A stretch of 64,000 bases of DNA from Jiella marina (GTDB taxonomy: Bacteria; Pseudomonadota; Alphaproteobacteria; Rhizobiales; Rhizobiaceae). Where the stretch lies: the NCBI RefSeq assembly GCF_024359545.1, contig NZ_JAKQZG010000001.1:434001-498000 (forward strand), written 5' to 3'. Within the stretch, counting starts at the first letter, position 1, and every line of letters starts with the position of its first letter. The position numbers and the translations under genes were made by a program. The notes under the pieces were generated by a model. The model was given only the letters and a program-made list of their open reading frames with translations. It ran no database searches and was not told where the DNA came from. This document shows positions 1-7,921 of this stretch, in pieces.

Positions 1-440
1 GTGCGCCCCTTGCCGTCCTTGATCAGGCCGCGAAGCATGCCCAGCCGGAGATATTCCCGGGTGATCGAGTGATGGCGGCGGATCGACAGCAGCTTCCGCG
101 TGGTTTCCCGGATCAGGGAGCGCTCGGTGATCTGACCGTTGACGACCTCCAGATTGCCTTGAAGGTCATCCACCCGGATCGCCTCGAGATGCGGAAAATG
201 CGGGATGGTCACGATCACGCCGGTTTCGGTGTCGTCCGGCGTCAGCTGCGACGGGCCACCCGGCACCTGCGCGGCCAGCACAACGAGCTCTCCGTCACGA
301 AAGTCGATCCGCACCATGCGTGACGCCTTGGGTTCCGAAGGTGCCAGGTTCAGAGCGTTCAGAAGGCCGAAGGTGTTCGGAATGCGATTGACCTCCTGGG
401 TCAATTCCACATTCGTGTAAGGAAACAGGAGTTCGGGCAT
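1..440 (-). CDS. Phage major capsid protein E (partial, C-terminus off left edge)
   Basis: This leftward reading frame starts at an ATG at 440 and stays open to the window edge, giving about 146 N-terminal residues. The protein begins MPELLFPYTNVELTQ and continues with a stretch rich in short beta-like segments. It matches my memory of the lambda gpE major capsid family, which usually opens with a similar motif about conditions of equilibrium with the decoration protein. It is the last visible gene of the head module, directly after decoration protein D, which is the lambda gene order. Frame and position are seen directly; the family call rests on recognition plus context. Confidence 0.8.
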   Translation of the reverse strand, partial: MPELLFPYTNVELTQEVNRIPNTFGLLNALNLAPSEPKASRMVRIDFRDGELVVLAAQVPGGPSQLTPDDTETGVIVTIPHFPHLEAIRVDDLQGNLEVVNGQITERSLIRETTRKLLSIRRHHSITREYLRLGMLRGLIKDGKGR

Positions 441-474
441 GTCGGGCGCCTTTCGCCTCGCGGACTCGCCGCTG

Positions 475-508
475 AAAAAACAAGGGCGCCCGCTTCAGCC
501 GAGCGCCC
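475..508 (-). terminator. Intrinsic-terminator-like hairpin between D and E
   Basis: On the leftward strand the arms GGGCGC and GCGCCC (508-503 and 489-484) enclose a 13-nt loop and are followed by TTG and six T residues. This has the form of a rho-independent terminator, but it lies inside the head operon between D and E, so it may be a partial terminator or attenuator. Confidence 0.6.
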
Positions 509-535
509 GGTTTGGGGATGCCTGCGCGGCAAGCC

Positions 536-1243
536 TCAATCGCGCAGAAGAATGCCCTGCTGCTTGAGAGAGGCGACGGCCTGCGCTTTCTGGTCGGAAG
601 TGACGCCATCCGGCCATTGGATAGCGCCAATGAACAAAATCGAGTCACGGCGCGAGAAGAGCAGATCCGTGGTGTTGTCGGCCCCATCCGCGGCTGTGGC
701 CTCTACCAGGCTGACGGCGTAGACTTTCTCCGACCCGTCAGTGGCATCGGGGGCCCATGCGACCAGTTTGCCGTCATCGTCGTCGGCAGCGATCGAAACC
801 GTCACCGAAAACGCGTCGCCCTCCACAAAGGCGGCGCTACCCCCCGCGATGGTGAACTTGATCTGCTTGGCAAAGGCAGTCCCGCCCGTCGCCGTGCCGA
901 CCTGGACACCCTCGGGATCCTCGACCCGGAACTTCGACGTCCCGTCACCGCCGCCCGTCGTGCAGACCACGCGATAAATGCCGGCTTTCGCCGCGGTGGT
1001 CGTCGAGGGGCTGGCCATCGTCATCGTGCCGTCGCCGGTATTTCCGGCATCCGCAGCGGCGACGGCCGACATGGCTCCCCCGGCGGTGATCATGCCGAGA
1101 ATCGTGCCGATCTTCACGATCCGCGCAGCACCGTCGCCAGCGAGGAGCGTGCCGGTTTCGCGGCAGAATTCGGGGTTCGATTCCCACTTGAGCAGCCCCG
1201 AGAGGATCGGCGGACGGCTCATCTTGTAGACCGGCATTGTCAT
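536..1243 (-). CDS. Head decoration protein D (lambda gpD-like)
   Basis: The product is 235 residues and starts at the ATG at 1243, with a weak purine-rich site (TGGAGA) ahead of it. The N-terminal part (residues about 15-75) has the decoration-protein pattern of a conserved patch on accumulating tags such as GTLLAGDGAARIVKIGTILGMIT. The middle (about 85-155) is a Gly/Thr-rich beta region that looks like an inserted or fused domain, because lambda gpD is only about 110 residues. The C-terminal part (SEKVYAVSLVEATAADG and FSRRDSILFIGAIQW) reads like the second half of the gpD fold. It sits between the protease/scaffold gene and capsid E, as in lambda. Decoration proteins stabilise the expanded capsid. 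Confidence 0.8.
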   Translation of the reverse strand: MTMPVYKMSRPPILSGLLKWESNPEFCRETGTLLAGDGAARIVKIGTILGMITAGGAMSAVAAADAGNTGDGTMTMASPSTTTAAKAGIYRVVCTTGGGDGTSKFRVEDPEGVQVGTATGGTAFAKQIKFTIAGGSAAFVEGDAFSVTVSIAADDDDGKLVAWAPDATDGSEKVYAVSLVEATAADGADNTTDLLFSRRDSILFIGAIQWPDGVTSDQKAQAVASLKQQGILLRD

Positions 1244-1292
1244 GATCTTGATCTCCAGAAACAGCTTGCAGGTTGGCGTACCGTCGCGAGCT

Positions 1293-1715
1293 TCAGTCGC
1301 GCTTCATGCGCGCGACCGCGGCATCGATTGAAGCGGAGAGCCCAGAGCGTTGGGGCTTGATGCCAGCATCCGCTGCGGGCAGATCGCCGCCATGCTCAGC
1401 TGCCTGCCGCTGTGCAAGGGATGCCTTCGGCTCGCTTGGGGCCGTCTGGGTTGCACCCACCCGTTCCGTCACGAATCCGGTGACCGCCTCGGCTGCCATG
1501 CCGGGCGACTGGATCGCGAGATCGAGCGCCGCGGCCATGCGGTTGGCGTCGCCCCTGACGCCCTCGGCGCCGATGATCGCCTGGAAGCGGTCGCGCTCGG
1601 CCTGCGCCCCGGCAGCCTCGCCCTCGCGGCGCGCCGTCGCGACCGCCGCCTCGTGGTCGCTCCTCGGAATGCCCGCGCTTTCGACGGCAGCGGACGTGCC
1701 GGTGTTCTCGCTCAT
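1293..1715 (-). CDS. Nested scaffold protein (Nu3-like), internal start in protease gene
   Basis: An in-frame ATG at 1715 lies 5 nt after a strong GGAGGA site (1726-1721) inside the protease gene. It would give a 140-residue protein that starts MSENTGTSAAVES and is rich in Ala, Glu, Gln and Arg. This is exactly the arrangement of lambda C/Nu3, where the scaffold is translated from an internal start in the protease gene. The start and ribosome binding site are seen in the sequence; actual use of the start is inferred. Confidence 0.65.
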   Translation of the reverse strand: MSENTGTSAAVESAGIPRSDHEAAVATARREGEAAGAQAERDRFQAIIGAEGVRGDANRMAAALDLAIQSPGMAAEAVTGFVTERVGATQTAPSEPKASLAQRQAAEHGGDLPAADAGIKPQRSGLSASIDAAVARMKRD

Positions 1716-2624
1716 GGAAATCCTCCGTGCTGGCGAGTTGGGGCGGCCCGCTGCCGGGCCCCCGGAATGGCTTGAGAGTTCCGCGAGCACGCTTTCGAAC
1801 GTGCCCACGCGATCGGCGACGCCGGCGGCGACGGCCGCCTGGCCGATGAAGACGCGCGCTTCCGTGCCTCGGGCCGCCTCGGCCGAAAGCCTCGGGCCCC
1901 GGCCCTTCGCGACCGTGGAAAGAAAGGCTTCGTAAAGCGCGTTGACCTCGCCCTGCAGGTCCTCGCGCACCTCGGGCCCGAGCGCCTCGAACGGATTGCC
2001 GTCGGCCTTGTGCGCGCCGGCGAAGATCATCGTCGGCTTGACCCCCTCCTTGGCGAGGTAGGCCGAATAGTCCGCATGGACGAGAATGACGCCGATGGAA
2101 CCGGACACCCCGGTCTCGGTCGTGACGATCTCGCTGGCGCCGGACGCGATCGCATAGGCCGCCGAAGCCGCCATGCCGTTGACGACGGCCACCGTGCGCT
2201 TCGTCGCCGCCAGATCCCGCACCGCCTGCGCTGTCTCGAACGCGCCGATCGCCTCGCCCCCCGGCGACTGGATGTCGAGGATCACCGAAGAGACCTTCGG
2301 ATCGGCCCCGGCCTGCTGCAGCTGGAACTTGATCCCTTCGTAGGATTGCAGGCCGGACGAGGCGCCGACCCACGCACCGCGATTGACCAGCGAGCCGGTG
2401 ATCGAAACGATCCCGACGCCTTCGGCCGTGCGCCGATAGGGCAGCGCCCGACCGCGACCGTTCGCGTCGACCTCGTAGGAATCGCCCACGAAGCGCGAGG
2501 CCTCGAAGTCTTCGGATACTCCGATCCGGCCGCCCAGCACCGACAGGATCACGGCGGCCTTGTCGCGCGTCACCAGGAGCGGCCGGTTGAGGAGCCGGTC
2601 GGCAATGTGGACAAGCGTCGTCAT
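1293..2624 (-). CDS. Capsid maturation protease, S49 family (lambda gpC-like)
   Basis: The 443-residue product starts at the ATG at 2624, just after gpW. It has a ClpP/SppA-type S49 core: SPGG at 120-123 and the nucleophile serine, probably Ser154, within GMAASAAYAIASG. The C-terminal 140 residues are Ala/Glu-rich and helical, typical of a fused scaffold. In lambda-like phages this enzyme cleaves the portal and scaffold during prohead maturation. A longer upstream reading frame exists but overlaps gpW and the portal, so the ATG at 2624 is preferred. Family and role follow from motif plus gene order. Confidence 0.9.
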   Translation of the reverse strand: MTTLVHIADRLLNRPLLVTRDKAAVILSVLGGRIGVSEDFEASRFVGDSYEVDANGRGRALPYRRTAEGVGIVSITGSLVNRGAWVGASSGLQSYEGIKFQLQQAGADPKVSSVILDIQSPGGEAIGAFETAQAVRDLAATKRTVAVVNGMAASAAYAIASGASEIVTTETGVSGSIGVILVHADYSAYLAKEGVKPTMIFAGAHKADGNPFEALGPEVREDLQGEVNALYEAFLSTVAKGRGPRLSAEAARGTEARVFIGQAAVAAGVADRVGTFESVLAELSSHSGGPAAGRPNSPARRISMSENTGTSAAVESAGIPRSDHEAAVATARREGEAAGAQAERDRFQAIIGAEGVRGDANRMAAALDLAIQSPGMAAEAVTGFVTERVGATQTAPSEPKASLAQRQAAEHGGDLPAADAGIKPQRSGLSASIDAAVARMKRD

Positions 2625-2632
2625 GGCAGGCC

Positions 2633-2908
2633 TCAGTAGCGCCGGAAACCGGCCTGGATGGCAAAGCGCGCCGGGCGGCCGCTGGTCTTCGCCTGGCATT
2701 GCTGCTGCAGATGCCGCAGCTCGGCGTCGAGCGCCTTCATGCTCGCGGCCGAATAGCGCACGCGCCGATTGGTGATCGCCGAACGGATCTCGACCTCTTC
2801 GGCGAGTGTGCCGTCGAGCATCTTCAGCTTGGCCTGATAGAGCGCCGCATAGAGCGCGCAGGGATCGTCGGCGTCGACCTCCTGCCCCGCGATCGTCACC
2901 ATCGCCAT
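2633..2908 (-). CDS. Head-tail joining protein gpW-like
   Basis: This 91-residue protein starts at an ATG at 2908 that overlaps the portal stop as TGATG. It opens MAMVTIAGQEVDADDPCALY and has the gpW pattern: short size, a helix with YQAKLKMLDG, a central basic patch (TNRRVRYS) and a C-terminal helix. gpW plugs the head-tail connector in lambda. In lambda gpW lies between the terminase and portal; here it follows the portal, so the position differs slightly. The C-terminal tail after residue 70 (KTSGRPARFAIQAGFRRY) is typical of the Hyphomicrobiales versions as far as I can judge. Confidence 0.7.
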   Translation of the reverse strand: MAMVTIAGQEVDADDPCALYAALYQAKLKMLDGTLAEEVEIRSAITNRRVRYSAASMKALDAELRHLQQQCQAKTSGRPARFAIQAGFRRY

Positions 2909-4524
2909 CAGGCAGCCTCGTCTCTCTGGTCGTCGTCCTCGTCCGCAATCGCGGGCCCGCCATTGTGACCGATCATCCGCGAGCGCGGCTCGATCGGCGG
3001 CAGTCCGGCCTCTGCCCTCAGCTCGTTCTCGAGCATCTCCTCGTCGACCCGCTGCCGGATGACCTCTTCGTGGTCTGCGCCGAGATCGTTGCAGATCTGC
3101 TCCCGGCTCATCACGCCCATTTCGAACCAAGTCTGGTGCGCCTTGGCCGCCTTGGCGTCGTCCGCCTGCGGCTTCGGCGGCCCCTTCCAGTCCGCCTTGC
3201 ACAGCGAGGTCCGGTTGGCAACGAAGGCGTCGATGCCGCCCGGAATTTCGATCCGGCCCGCGTCGATCTCCTCTTCCAGCCAGGCCTCGAAGAGAGCCTG
3301 CGTGAACCGCCCGGGAATGACGCGGCGGCGATATTCCATCAGCGGCCATTTCTTCGCGATCCCCATGCGGATCGACGAATAGGTCGCGCCGCGATAGTCG
3401 CCGGTCAGATCCTCGAACATCACGCCGAGACAGGAGGCGATTTCCCGCAGGAGGAAATTGGCAAACGCCTCATAGGTCGCGTTCGGATGCTCCGATCCGT
3501 GCAGCTTCAGCTTCTCGCCCATCAGGAGATGCGCGATCTTGCCGTGCCGCCCGAGATCGATATTGACGTTCTTGTGCCAGTCCGCCGTCTGGTTGAGAAA
3601 CGCGTTGAACGCGCCAGCCAGCTCGTCCCTCTCGCCTTCGCCCTGCAACGCCTGCAGGACCTGTTCGGTCGGATAGTCGCTCTCGATCGTCGCGGCGAAG
3701 ATTGCGTGGATCATCGCTGCCGTCAGCGTCGCATCGGCCAGCTGGTCGAACTGCCGCACGATCTTCAGCGCCGGCGCCAGCGGCGTGATGCCCCGCACCT
3801 GGTTGCCGACCCCGTCGAAGACGTGGACGATCTTCGGCCGCCCGAACCCGTCCCGTGCCCGCTTCTCGACCTCACGGCAGAACCCCATCGGATCGCGGGT
3901 CTCGAACAGATAGGACACCGGCTCGGGATCGCGCAGGCCCGAGCGCACACCCTGGTAGAGATTCGTCAGCGGGTCGGTCTTTTGCGACAGCCAGTGCGAT
4001 GGGATCAGGCGAACCTTGGTGCCGGTCTCGCATCCCGCCCTCGGGAGCCAATCGATTTCTGCGGGAACCTCACCGGTTCCAAACCACTGCCGCACGACGG
4101 CTGCTTGCAGCTGCCCGAGCGTATAGCGCCCATGGGCGTCGACCTCACGCGGCTGGGACCCGTAGATCCGGAAGCGGCCCTCGACGCGACTGGCGAAGGC
4201 CCGTGTCTGCTTCGCGTCCCAGCCGAAGGCGGAACAGTCCGGCTTGTAGGACAGCCGGAGTTCCGAACCGATCATCAGCGCGACGACCTGCTCGACACAG
4301 CCGGCGATCCAGCCATTGTTGATCAGCGCGTCGTCGGCCCGCGCGTTCACCTGCGGCCAGGCCGCCCGGATGTTGTCGGCCCGGTCGCGCAACACGGGCC
4401 GGGGCATCGCCAGCGACACGCCCATCCCGGGCTCGCCGCGCAGATAGCCGGCGGACGGCGCAGGCCGCTCCACCGGTGATCCGCGCACCGGCACCAGCGA
4501 ACGCAATGTCGACAAGAGCCCCAC
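2908..4524 (-). CDS. Phage portal protein, lambda gpB family
   Basis: The product is 538 residues, close to the 533 of lambda gpB. It has an N-terminal patch with LRDRADNIRAAWPQVNARADD followed by VEQVVALMIGSELRLS, and a long helical C-terminus. The ending SRMIGHNGGPAIADEDDD is a tail common in alphaproteobacterial portals. It forms the dodecameric ring at the capsid vertex through which DNA is packaged. It begins 3 nt after the large terminase stop and its own stop overlaps the gpW start, which points to one operon. Confidence 0.92.
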   Translation of the reverse strand: MGLLSTLRSLVPVRGSPVERPAPSAGYLRGEPGMGVSLAMPRPVLRDRADNIRAAWPQVNARADDALINNGWIAGCVEQVVALMIGSELRLSYKPDCSAFGWDAKQTRAFASRVEGRFRIYGSQPREVDAHGRYTLGQLQAAVVRQWFGTGEVPAEIDWLPRAGCETGTKVRLIPSHWLSQKTDPLTNLYQGVRSGLRDPEPVSYLFETRDPMGFCREVEKRARDGFGRPKIVHVFDGVGNQVRGITPLAPALKIVRQFDQLADATLTAAMIHAIFAATIESDYPTEQVLQALQGEGERDELAGAFNAFLNQTADWHKNVNIDLGRHGKIAHLLMGEKLKLHGSEHPNATYEAFANFLLREIASCLGVMFEDLTGDYRGATYSSIRMGIAKKWPLMEYRRRVIPGRFTQALFEAWLEEEIDAGRIEIPGGIDAFVANRTSLCKADWKGPPKPQADDAKAAKAHQTWFEMGVMSREQICNDLGADHEEVIRQRVDEEMLENELRAEAGLPPIEPRSRMIGHNGGPAIADEDDDQRDEAA

Positions 4525-4527
4525 CGA

Positions 4528-6489
4528 TCACCCGTTCAGCTTGGCCGAGATTTCCGAGAGCGACAGCCGCGCCTTGCGCGGGGCCGGCTTGTCAGGCGAC
4601 GCGACCGCTGCAGCGGCAGCCGGAGCCGCAGCCTGCATCGCCGCAGGCGACAGGAGATCGGTCTCCGGCGCCGGCAGAAGCCGGGCCCGCAGCTGCGCCC
4701 AGCCCTCCGGCGTCAGCCGCGACAGACCCAGATGCTCGGCCATCGCCATGGCGTAGATCCGCGAGTCGAGAAAATGGTTTTCCCGGCGGATCGGCCGCCA
4801 TTCCTCGATCCGGCGACCGCGCTTGATCTCGTCGACAAAATACTCCGCCGTCAGCTGCTTGAAGAACTCGGCATCGAGCCATTTGCCGAAATGCGGATAG
4901 CCGGGCGGGTCGATCTCGGCCCCGGCGCTGACGCCGCTCTTGTGGAGGTGGGCGTAGAGTTCCGACTTCAGACCCCATGTGCCGACCGGCCATTGCTTGG
5001 CCGAGCCGTATTTCTTGCGCTTGCCGCCCTTGGTGATGGACTTCTTCGAGGGCAGACCGATCGCCGGAACGCCGCGTCCGCCCACGCCCTTGATCGCATA
5101 GGCGCCGGGTTGCTGCCGGCACCATTCGAGAACCTGGCTCGTGCGACCGCCATCGCCGGAATCGACGGCCAGCGCCTCGATCATCCGATCCTGGCCATAG
5201 ACGTCGGTGAAGCGCTTCGCCCGGAACGCTTCGAGCAGCGGCCAGGCGCCCGCCTTCGGATCGTCGGTTGCTCCCTCCAGAAACGCCGCGTCGATCGACC
5301 AGCTCTGCCGGTCCTCGGCAAAGGCGACCGCCTCCACATAGATCCCGTCATGCTGGACATCGGCCCCCGCGACGAAGATCAGCCCGCGCGCGTCGATGAC
5401 GCCGCGCTCGTAATTCTCGCGGCGCTCCATCAGCCGTTCCCACTCGGGCGCGTTGCCGCGCATCTCGTGCGAAAGACCGAGCCAGAGATTGCGGAAGGTC
5501 TTCTCCTTTGCCTCGCTCGTGCCGGCGGCGACCGCCGCCTCGGCCAGCTTGTCCCAGGTCGTCAGCTGAGAGATCAGGGCGTCGACGTGGAAGGAGGGAT
5601 AGAGCCCCTTGGGGTTGGTCGCGACGAAGCGACCGCCGCGCACCAGTGAAGCCTTCTCGTGATGCTCGATCACGGTTCCGCAGCAGGGCGCCACGTAACA
5701 GGCCTGATAGGGCGGGTGGTCGTTGTGCTTCATGTGCTCGTAGCTGAAGACGATCTCGTCGTCGCAGCCGGGACAGCGGACGTGCCAGTAGCGCTGGTCA
5801 CCGTCCTGGAACAGCTTGTCGATCCGCGACGTCGCGGCGAGCGTCGGCGTCGACAGCGCCAGCACCCGCCAGTCCCCGGTGGCATGGAACGCCGTGAAGC
5901 GGCCGAGGAAGAGGTCGAAGGCATCGCCCTGCCCGTCGAGATCGAACGACCACTCGTCGACCTCGTCGCCGACGCCTACCTTGAGCGTCTTGGATTTCAG
6001 TTCCGTCGCGACACCGGCATTGAGAAGTTTCAAAGACCCGCCCGGAAAGCGCTTCGACGTCTGCGTCGAGCCCTCGCCGGAGCGCGACATCTGACCACGA
6101 ACCTTCGTCTTGAGGCTCTTCGTTCCGGCGATCGCCGGGCCGAGCTTTTCGCGGTTGAACTCGCCGACATCCTCCTGCCGCGGCACGGCATAGGCGATCC
6201 TGCAGGGCGCCAGCGCAATGTATGAGCCGACCAGCGCGATGCCGGCGACCGAGATGCCGGTCTGCTGGCTCTTGCGGACCGCCACCATGTTGTGGGGCGA
6301 ATCCGGGCCGAGCGCGTCGATGATCTCCGGCACATAGGGCGTCAGCGAGACGTCCCAGCGCGACCCGGCTCGCGGGCCGTCCGGCACCACGAGGTCCTTC
6401 GCCCAGGCGGACGGCGTCATCGGCGGCTGCGGCGCGAGGATCCCCGCGAAGATGCCGGCGATCAGGACGAGGGCGTTCGGATGTTTCAT
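4528..6489 (-). CDS. Phage terminase large subunit, GpA family
   Basis: The 653-residue product is of the lambda gpA type. The ATPase motor has the adenine/Walker-A-like VRKSQQTGIS at about 71-80 and an acidic Walker-B-like patch (GVGDEVDEW) near 175. A C-terminal nuclease region starts near FVAGADVQHDGIYVE. It packages DNA into proheads and cuts at cos. The start at 6489 overlaps the small-subunit stop as ATGA, which supports this start even though the first 20 residues look like a hydrophobic leader. The last 50 residues are Ala-rich (LSPAAMQAAAPAAAAAVASP) and probably a flexible linker. Confidence 0.93.
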   Translation of the reverse strand: MKHPNALVLIAGIFAGILAPQPPMTPSAWAKDLVVPDGPRAGSRWDVSLTPYVPEIIDALGPDSPHNMVAVRKSQQTGISVAGIALVGSYIALAPCRIAYAVPRQEDVGEFNREKLGPAIAGTKSLKTKVRGQMSRSGEGSTQTSKRFPGGSLKLLNAGVATELKSKTLKVGVGDEVDEWSFDLDGQGDAFDLFLGRFTAFHATGDWRVLALSTPTLAATSRIDKLFQDGDQRYWHVRCPGCDDEIVFSYEHMKHNDHPPYQACYVAPCCGTVIEHHEKASLVRGGRFVATNPKGLYPSFHVDALISQLTTWDKLAEAAVAAGTSEAKEKTFRNLWLGLSHEMRGNAPEWERLMERRENYERGVIDARGLIFVAGADVQHDGIYVEAVAFAEDRQSWSIDAAFLEGATDDPKAGAWPLLEAFRAKRFTDVYGQDRMIEALAVDSGDGGRTSQVLEWCRQQPGAYAIKGVGGRGVPAIGLPSKKSITKGGKRKKYGSAKQWPVGTWGLKSELYAHLHKSGVSAGAEIDPPGYPHFGKWLDAEFFKQLTAEYFVDEIKRGRRIEEWRPIRRENHFLDSRIYAMAMAEHLGLSRLTPEGWAQLRARLLPAPETDLLSPAAMQAAAPAAAAAVASPDKPAPRKARLSLSEISAKLNG

Positions 6490-7064
6490 TCGTCCTCCTC
6501 CTCTTCCGCCTCGGCCGTCAGCCGCATGTTCTCGGACAGGTTGGTCTTGAGGTCCCGCGCCATGACCTTCAGCGCGTCCCGGACCCCGGCGACGCCGCTG
6601 CGGCTGAACGCGGTCGCGATGTCGTCGGCCTTGGTCGGCAGCTGGTCGATGCCCCGCAGCATGCTTTCTGCGCAGCGTTCCATCGCGCGCTGAACGTCTT
6701 CCAGCGGCAACAGCCGCCCCATCCGCTCTTCGAATTCGAGCTTGGCGATCTTCGACCGGTATTCCTCGGTGACCGTCTTCGCCGCCGTCAGGCCGCTGGA
6801 CGAAGACGGCCCCACCTGGGCGCGGGCCCCATCCTTCGCGATCTCGCCACCGATTGCCGACGCCTGCGGCGGTGGCGCGTCGGGATAGTCCCGCCCGACA
6901 TCGATCCGCTCGCGGTTCTCGCCCAGCCTGAAGTCCGCCTCGGCCGGGTCGATCAGCTTGCGCCCCTGCGGCCCCGCCACGGTCGGGATCTTCCCGCTGG
7001 AGACCATCTTGCCGACCGCCTGCTTCGAGACGCCACGATGCCGGGCATACTCGACCTGCGTCAT
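6486..7064 (-). CDS. Terminase small subunit, Nu1-like
   Basis: The product is 192 residues from the ATG at 7064; earlier TTG (7088) and GTG (7079) codons in the same frame are possible. It begins MTQVEYARHRGVSKQAVGKM, a winged-helix DNA-binding start typical of Nu1, followed by the wing KIPTVAGPQGRKLIDP. A central coiled-coil-like segment (YRSKIAKLEFEERMGRLLPLEDV) probably binds the large subunit. The small subunit recognises cos-type sites, often upstream of its own gene; repeats there are listed separately. It is translationally coupled to the large subunit. Confidence 0.88.
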   Translation of the reverse strand: MTQVEYARHRGVSKQAVGKMVSSGKIPTVAGPQGRKLIDPAEADFRLGENRERIDVGRDYPDAPPPQASAIGGEIAKDGARAQVGPSSSSGLTAAKTVTEEYRSKIAKLEFEERMGRLLPLEDVQRAMERCAESMLRGIDQLPTKADDIATAFSRSGVAGVRDALKVMARDLKTNLSENMRLTAEAEEEEDE

Positions 7065-7083
7065 CAGCCCGTCGGTCACCCGC

Positions 7084-7122
7084 GTCAACCCTTCGTCGTC
7101 AACCCGGTCAACCCGGTCAACC
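7084..7122. repeat. Short direct repeats upstream of terminase (possible packaging site)
   Basis: Four copies of GTCAACC lie at 7084, 7098, 7107 and 7116; the last three are spaced exactly 9 bp apart. On the leftward strand they read GGTTGAC. They straddle the alternative start codons of the small terminase. Terminase small subunits bind repeated sites near their genes, so this is a candidate terminase-binding or cos-adjacent site, by inference. Confidence 0.45.
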
Positions 7123-7244
7123 TTCTGTTTTCACTAAAAAACTAGCGCTTTCCCGCGCGCGGCCCGCACCGCTGGTGAAGGGGCGCGGGGTACGGTCCCT
7201 AGACCTCGATCCGAGGCCGAAAGGGCGGCGGGGGGCTGGCCGGG

Positions 7245-7784
7245 TCAGAGGCGGCCGAGCATGTAGGAGATGCCGCGGGAGAGCTCGGCGAAGAACGTGC
7301 CGCGCGCGATCTCGGTCAGCATCTGTTCGTAGACCTTGGGATTGCGCGTCGCCTCGCCTGCCGGGTTCGGGCCGAACAGCCGCATCGTCGGAAAACGCGC
7401 CGCGCCCTTGCGCTTCAGCACACGCCCGCGCCCGACGCCGCCCGTCGCGATGAAGGCCGAGCGATAGGTACCGCGCTGCGGCACGAACACGCCCCGCGCC
7501 CGCTGCTTCGCATTGAGTTCGTCGAGAGGGATCTGCCGCGAGCGCACGATCAGCGTGAGATCGCCGCCGCTGACGTGGGAGCGCATCCGCGCCTTGACGT
7601 GTTTTTGCGCAATGTCCATCCGCGCCGAGGCGAGCCGGGCATAGGTCCGCTCGACCACCGAGCGCGAGCGCCCGAAGGCGCGGGCGAGCACCTGGCTCTG
7701 CATTTTCTCCGGCAGCTGCCGGAACGCCCGCGCCAGACGGTCGTAATCGGCACTGTCGATCCTGAATTCGACCCCTGCCGCCAC
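7245..7784 (-). CDS. Minor tail protein, gpZ-like
   Basis: The preferred start is a GTG at 7784, with GGAGGA six nt upstream, giving 179 residues that begin with VAAGVEFRIDSADYDRL. The helical N-terminus (LARAFRQLPEKMQSQVLARAFGRS) and following basic, beta-rich part resemble lambda gpZ-family tail-completion proteins. A role in tail completion or joining is inferred from that. It lies upstream of the terminases, whereas in lambda Z follows the head genes, so the placement is unusual. An ATG within the frame (at MQSQVL) would give a much shorter protein and has a poorer ribosome site. Confidence 0.6.
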   Translation of the reverse strand: MAAGVEFRIDSADYDRLARAFRQLPEKMQSQVLARAFGRSRSVVERTYARLASARMDIAQKHVKARMRSHVSGGDLTLIVRSRQIPLDELNAKQRARGVFVPQRGTYRSAFIATGGVGRGRVLKRKGAARFPTMRLFGPNPAGEATRNPKVYEQMLTEIARGTFFAELSRGISYMLGRL

Positions 7785-7921
7785 GGCCAATCCTCCAACG
7801 AAAAACGCCCCGCGGGGGGTCCGCAGGGCGTTCTGATCTTCTTCAGCCTGCTTTGTATCCGCCAAATCATTCCCGCAAGTCAATCCGCGCGGCGATCCTG
7901 CCTGTGGAAAACCGCCTCGCT

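Noticed and set aside
2806-4479. Large top-strand frame opposite the portal gene
   Set aside because: It is antisense to a well-supported portal gene, and its translation is rich in Arg/Pro/Leu as expected of a shadow frame in GC-rich DNA.
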